From Tanytarsus gracilentus (Eukaryota; Arthropoda; Insecta; Diptera; Chironomidae), in assembly GCA_038502055.1 (NCBI GenBank), contig JAXRKN010000045.1, positions 6,470,501 through 6,534,500 on the forward strand: DNA of 64,000 nucleotides, given 5' to 3'. Below are positions 62,401-64,000 of this stretch, in pieces. The position numbers and the translations under genes are program-made. Below the pieces are notes generated by a model, which saw nothing but the letters and a program-made list of their open reading frames with translations, was not told the origin of the DNA and did no database searches. The stretch's first letter is position 1. Each line of letters begins with the position of its first letter.

Positions 62401-63885
62401 GCAAAAAATTTCTTCTTCATTGTCCAATACACAAAAACACAATGTCAGAAAAAGCGAGAAAGAAAAAATATTTTTATTTCGTCCCTCTGTTGTTTTGTCC
62501 CTTCTATCCGCCCAAACACAATTCTCTCCCAATACACGCGGAAAAAGCGGCAAATCATAAATCATTCCAAATCTATAAAATGAAGTAATGAGATCATTGA
62601 TGCGAAATTGTTGTTTTTTGCTGTTGACATGAATTTCCATCGAGAATTGTGACTCAAAATCAGAAGCGAAGAAAAAGATCTTAATGAGACCAATTGACAT
62701 TTTTTTGTTCTAATAAAAATTTAGGGAGTTGTTTGAAAAGTGCGACAGGAATTATTTATACATAAATTTTTAGTTGATTTTATTAGATTTTTCTGATTCA
62801 AACAAAAATGTGACAACACTCATGGATGATGACACTTTTTCCGTACCCTCACTCTAATGATGAGCTCGAGAAATTGATAAATCAGTGAAAGATGCCTTTT
62901 TTACACACTTCCGCGCTTTTTATTTTTAACAACCGAAAGCTCTGAAGATGATGCGGCTTAAGGGAAATTCTTCTTTTCATATTGATTGATTAGCTTGGAA
63001 ATATTGAAAAATATTCTAAAGAACTTTTTAGGTTGATTAAAACCTGAAAAGAGATATTAAATTTCTTTTGAAACCTTCATGAATTAAAAATAAATTTTAT
63101 TCACACGTTCAAAATTAAAATTTAAACTGTTAAAAGTGTCTCAAACTTAAAACTTTAGCAATTTTTACAAATTGCTTTTCCAAATATTTTTTTTTTCTCT
63201 GTTGATGACACATTAAGAAGAAGTGGATGCGAAACGCGTTTGTGATATATCGCGACAGTATAAAAACGACAGAAGAAAGAACATAAACCATAAAACGTGG
63301 ATAACATACACATAGCAAAGAGTTGAACACTTAATCATTAAATTTTAAAAGCAAAAATAAAATTTCTTGAATTTTAAATTTCATTTTTAATATTTTAAAC
63401 AAATTAGTGTCCAACTCTTGACACTCATCCGATTATTATGCTGTCGTCTCTGAGTGCTCATTCACGTCTAGATTTATGATATAAACTATGGCGCAGGACA
63501 TTCACACAAATTGTATTCGAGCCAAGAGACACAATGAGCATTATTGGTGGTCATAAATGACATCAACACGCTCATCATATCCATGGCCGTTTGTGTAACG
63601 ATAAATTTAGTAATTGAGATATTTTTCCATCCACGTTACTCATCTTCACCATTCAAGTCAATTTATGCAGAAAAAATTTCTTAATTTTGACAGACAATGT
63701 GGGTCGCACCGGCAAAGGGTTCGGGGTGCGTTCGCTTATCGGCAATGATTTATGAGGGCAGAGACGCTTGGTATTCAGATGTTGGTGGACTGTCGAAAAT
63801 CATTTGTGAGGAAATACCCGATAAGAGTGCCAAAAGAGTCTTAAATGACGACGAATGCTGTGCGTGTGATGAGGCGAAATATAAT
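59455..63885 (+). CDS. F-spondin-like secreted protein, first three exons (partial)
   Basis: Exons 59455-59632, 61066-61283 and 63694-63885 join in phase to give 196 residues, and a donor at the end (AAT|GTGAGTG) shows the gene continues beyond the window. Family knowledge: F-spondins are secreted matrix proteins with a Reeler domain, a spondin domain and thrombospondin repeats, and act in cell adhesion and axon growth. Residues 1-20 are a signal peptide. The Reeler domain spans about 21-170, with conserved GRFQLFGDALTKF (100-112), C116, ERDDLPKTEVQ (122-132), WVAP (135-138), C144 and C170. ECCACDEAKYN (186-196) is the start of the spondin domain. ATG 59455 has A at -3 and directly precedes the signal peptide. 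A second acceptor 9 nt downstream (CTAG|TCGG) would remove three residues. Which insect paralogue this is cannot be told from the fragment. Confidence 0.88.
59875..60231. repeat. 17-bp tandem array, 21 units
   Basis: CCATTGTG recurs exactly every 17 bp (first 59875, last 60215). Units differ mostly by a single T/C switch (GTTTCA or GTTCCA). The lack of indels suggests recent expansion or homogenisation. Confidence 0.9.
60235..60700. repeat. Direct repeats of about 130 bp
   Basis: The word GCAATTACGAGTTCAA starts at 60258, 60388 and 60519, with a diverged copy at 60671. Each unit also carries GAAGCCATA, AAAAATGGACATTAG and a GGCCGGCC palindrome. Confidence 0.85.
60868..60917. repeat. ACAGACGG microsatellite
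   Basis: Alternating ACAGACGG and ACAGAC units, placed just inside the right end of the inverted-repeat element. Confidence 0.85.
61284..63693 (+). other. F-spondin intron 2
   Basis: Donor CAA|GTGAGTG and acceptor TTTTGACAG|ACA, 2410 nt. Both flanking exons end or begin between codons. I see no repeat element, RNA gene or extra exon inside. The open frames there are AT-rich and unsupported. Confidence 0.8.
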
Positions 63886-64000
63886 GTGAGTGAACGTCTA
63901 GTAATTTTCCGCAGTTTTCAATTAAAAATTAGGTTTCTAATTAAAAATCAAAATTCCATCCTCTCATCACAAACTCTCGCTCTCTCTTAAAATTCTATTT
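63886..64000 (+). other. Start of F-spondin intron 3
   Basis: AT-rich sequence after the donor GTGAGTGA to the window edge. The remaining spondin domain exons must lie outside. Confidence 0.75.

Overview
This window is AT-rich nuclear DNA from an animal, almost certainly an insect and probably a fly (Diptera). Protein-coding genes are split by short introns (59 nt in one case) with GT-AG splice signals, and the non-coding DNA is very AT-rich. One gene reads as the insect 5-HT7 serotonin receptor with the family's characteristic C-terminal tail. The transposon fossils recall those of nematoceran flies. No species can be assigned from the sequence alone.

Three protein genes are supported. (1) 6796-8184, minus strand: a complete 462-residue 5-HT7 receptor in one coding exon. 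A good splice acceptor lies 322 nt upstream of its ATG and a good donor lies near 43069. This suggests a remote non-coding first exon and a first intron of about 34.6 kb that would account for most of the window. (2) 57051-58324, minus strand: a two-exon, 404-residue membrane acyltransferase of the AGPAT3/4 type. (3) 59455-63885, plus strand: the first three coding exons of an F-spondin-type secreted protein (signal peptide, Reeler domain, start of the spondin domain), continuing past the right edge. Genes 2 and 3 are head to head, with about 1.1 kb between their start codons. I see no pathway linking the three genes.

Much of the rest is repeat-derived. Three elements of about 1.9-2.2 kb (10408-12279, 46730-48589, 54732-56891) have related terminal inverted repeats (CCCTTGTAGCACA or CCCTGGTAGAACA) and sit between TA dinucleotides. 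They are filled with three different internal arrays of short, palindrome-rich repeats. Two of them share a core of about 140 bp that looks tRNA-derived, with A-box-like and B-box-like motifs. This is the most system-like unusual structure in the window. Two other inverted-repeat elements (8852-9499 and 59680-60958) have unrelated ends but share a repeat of about 120-130 bp. The second fills about 89 percent of F-spondin intron 1. A short hAT-type element with a palindromic target duplication lies at 24517-24630. A perfectly phased 18-bp array of 28 units at 50883-51383 carries about 20 copies of a GGGAATTTCC motif that fits the NF-kappaB/Dorsal/Relish consensus.

Layout: 1-6636 non-coding, with a GC-richer segment between 20-bp direct repeats; 6637-8506 the 5-HT7 3' UTR end, coding exon and 5' UTR; 8507-43068 the inferred long intron with transposon fossils; 43069-57000 non-coding, with two TA elements and the 18-bp array; 57018-58324 acyltransferase; 58325-59454 shared upstream region; 59455-64000 F-spondin.
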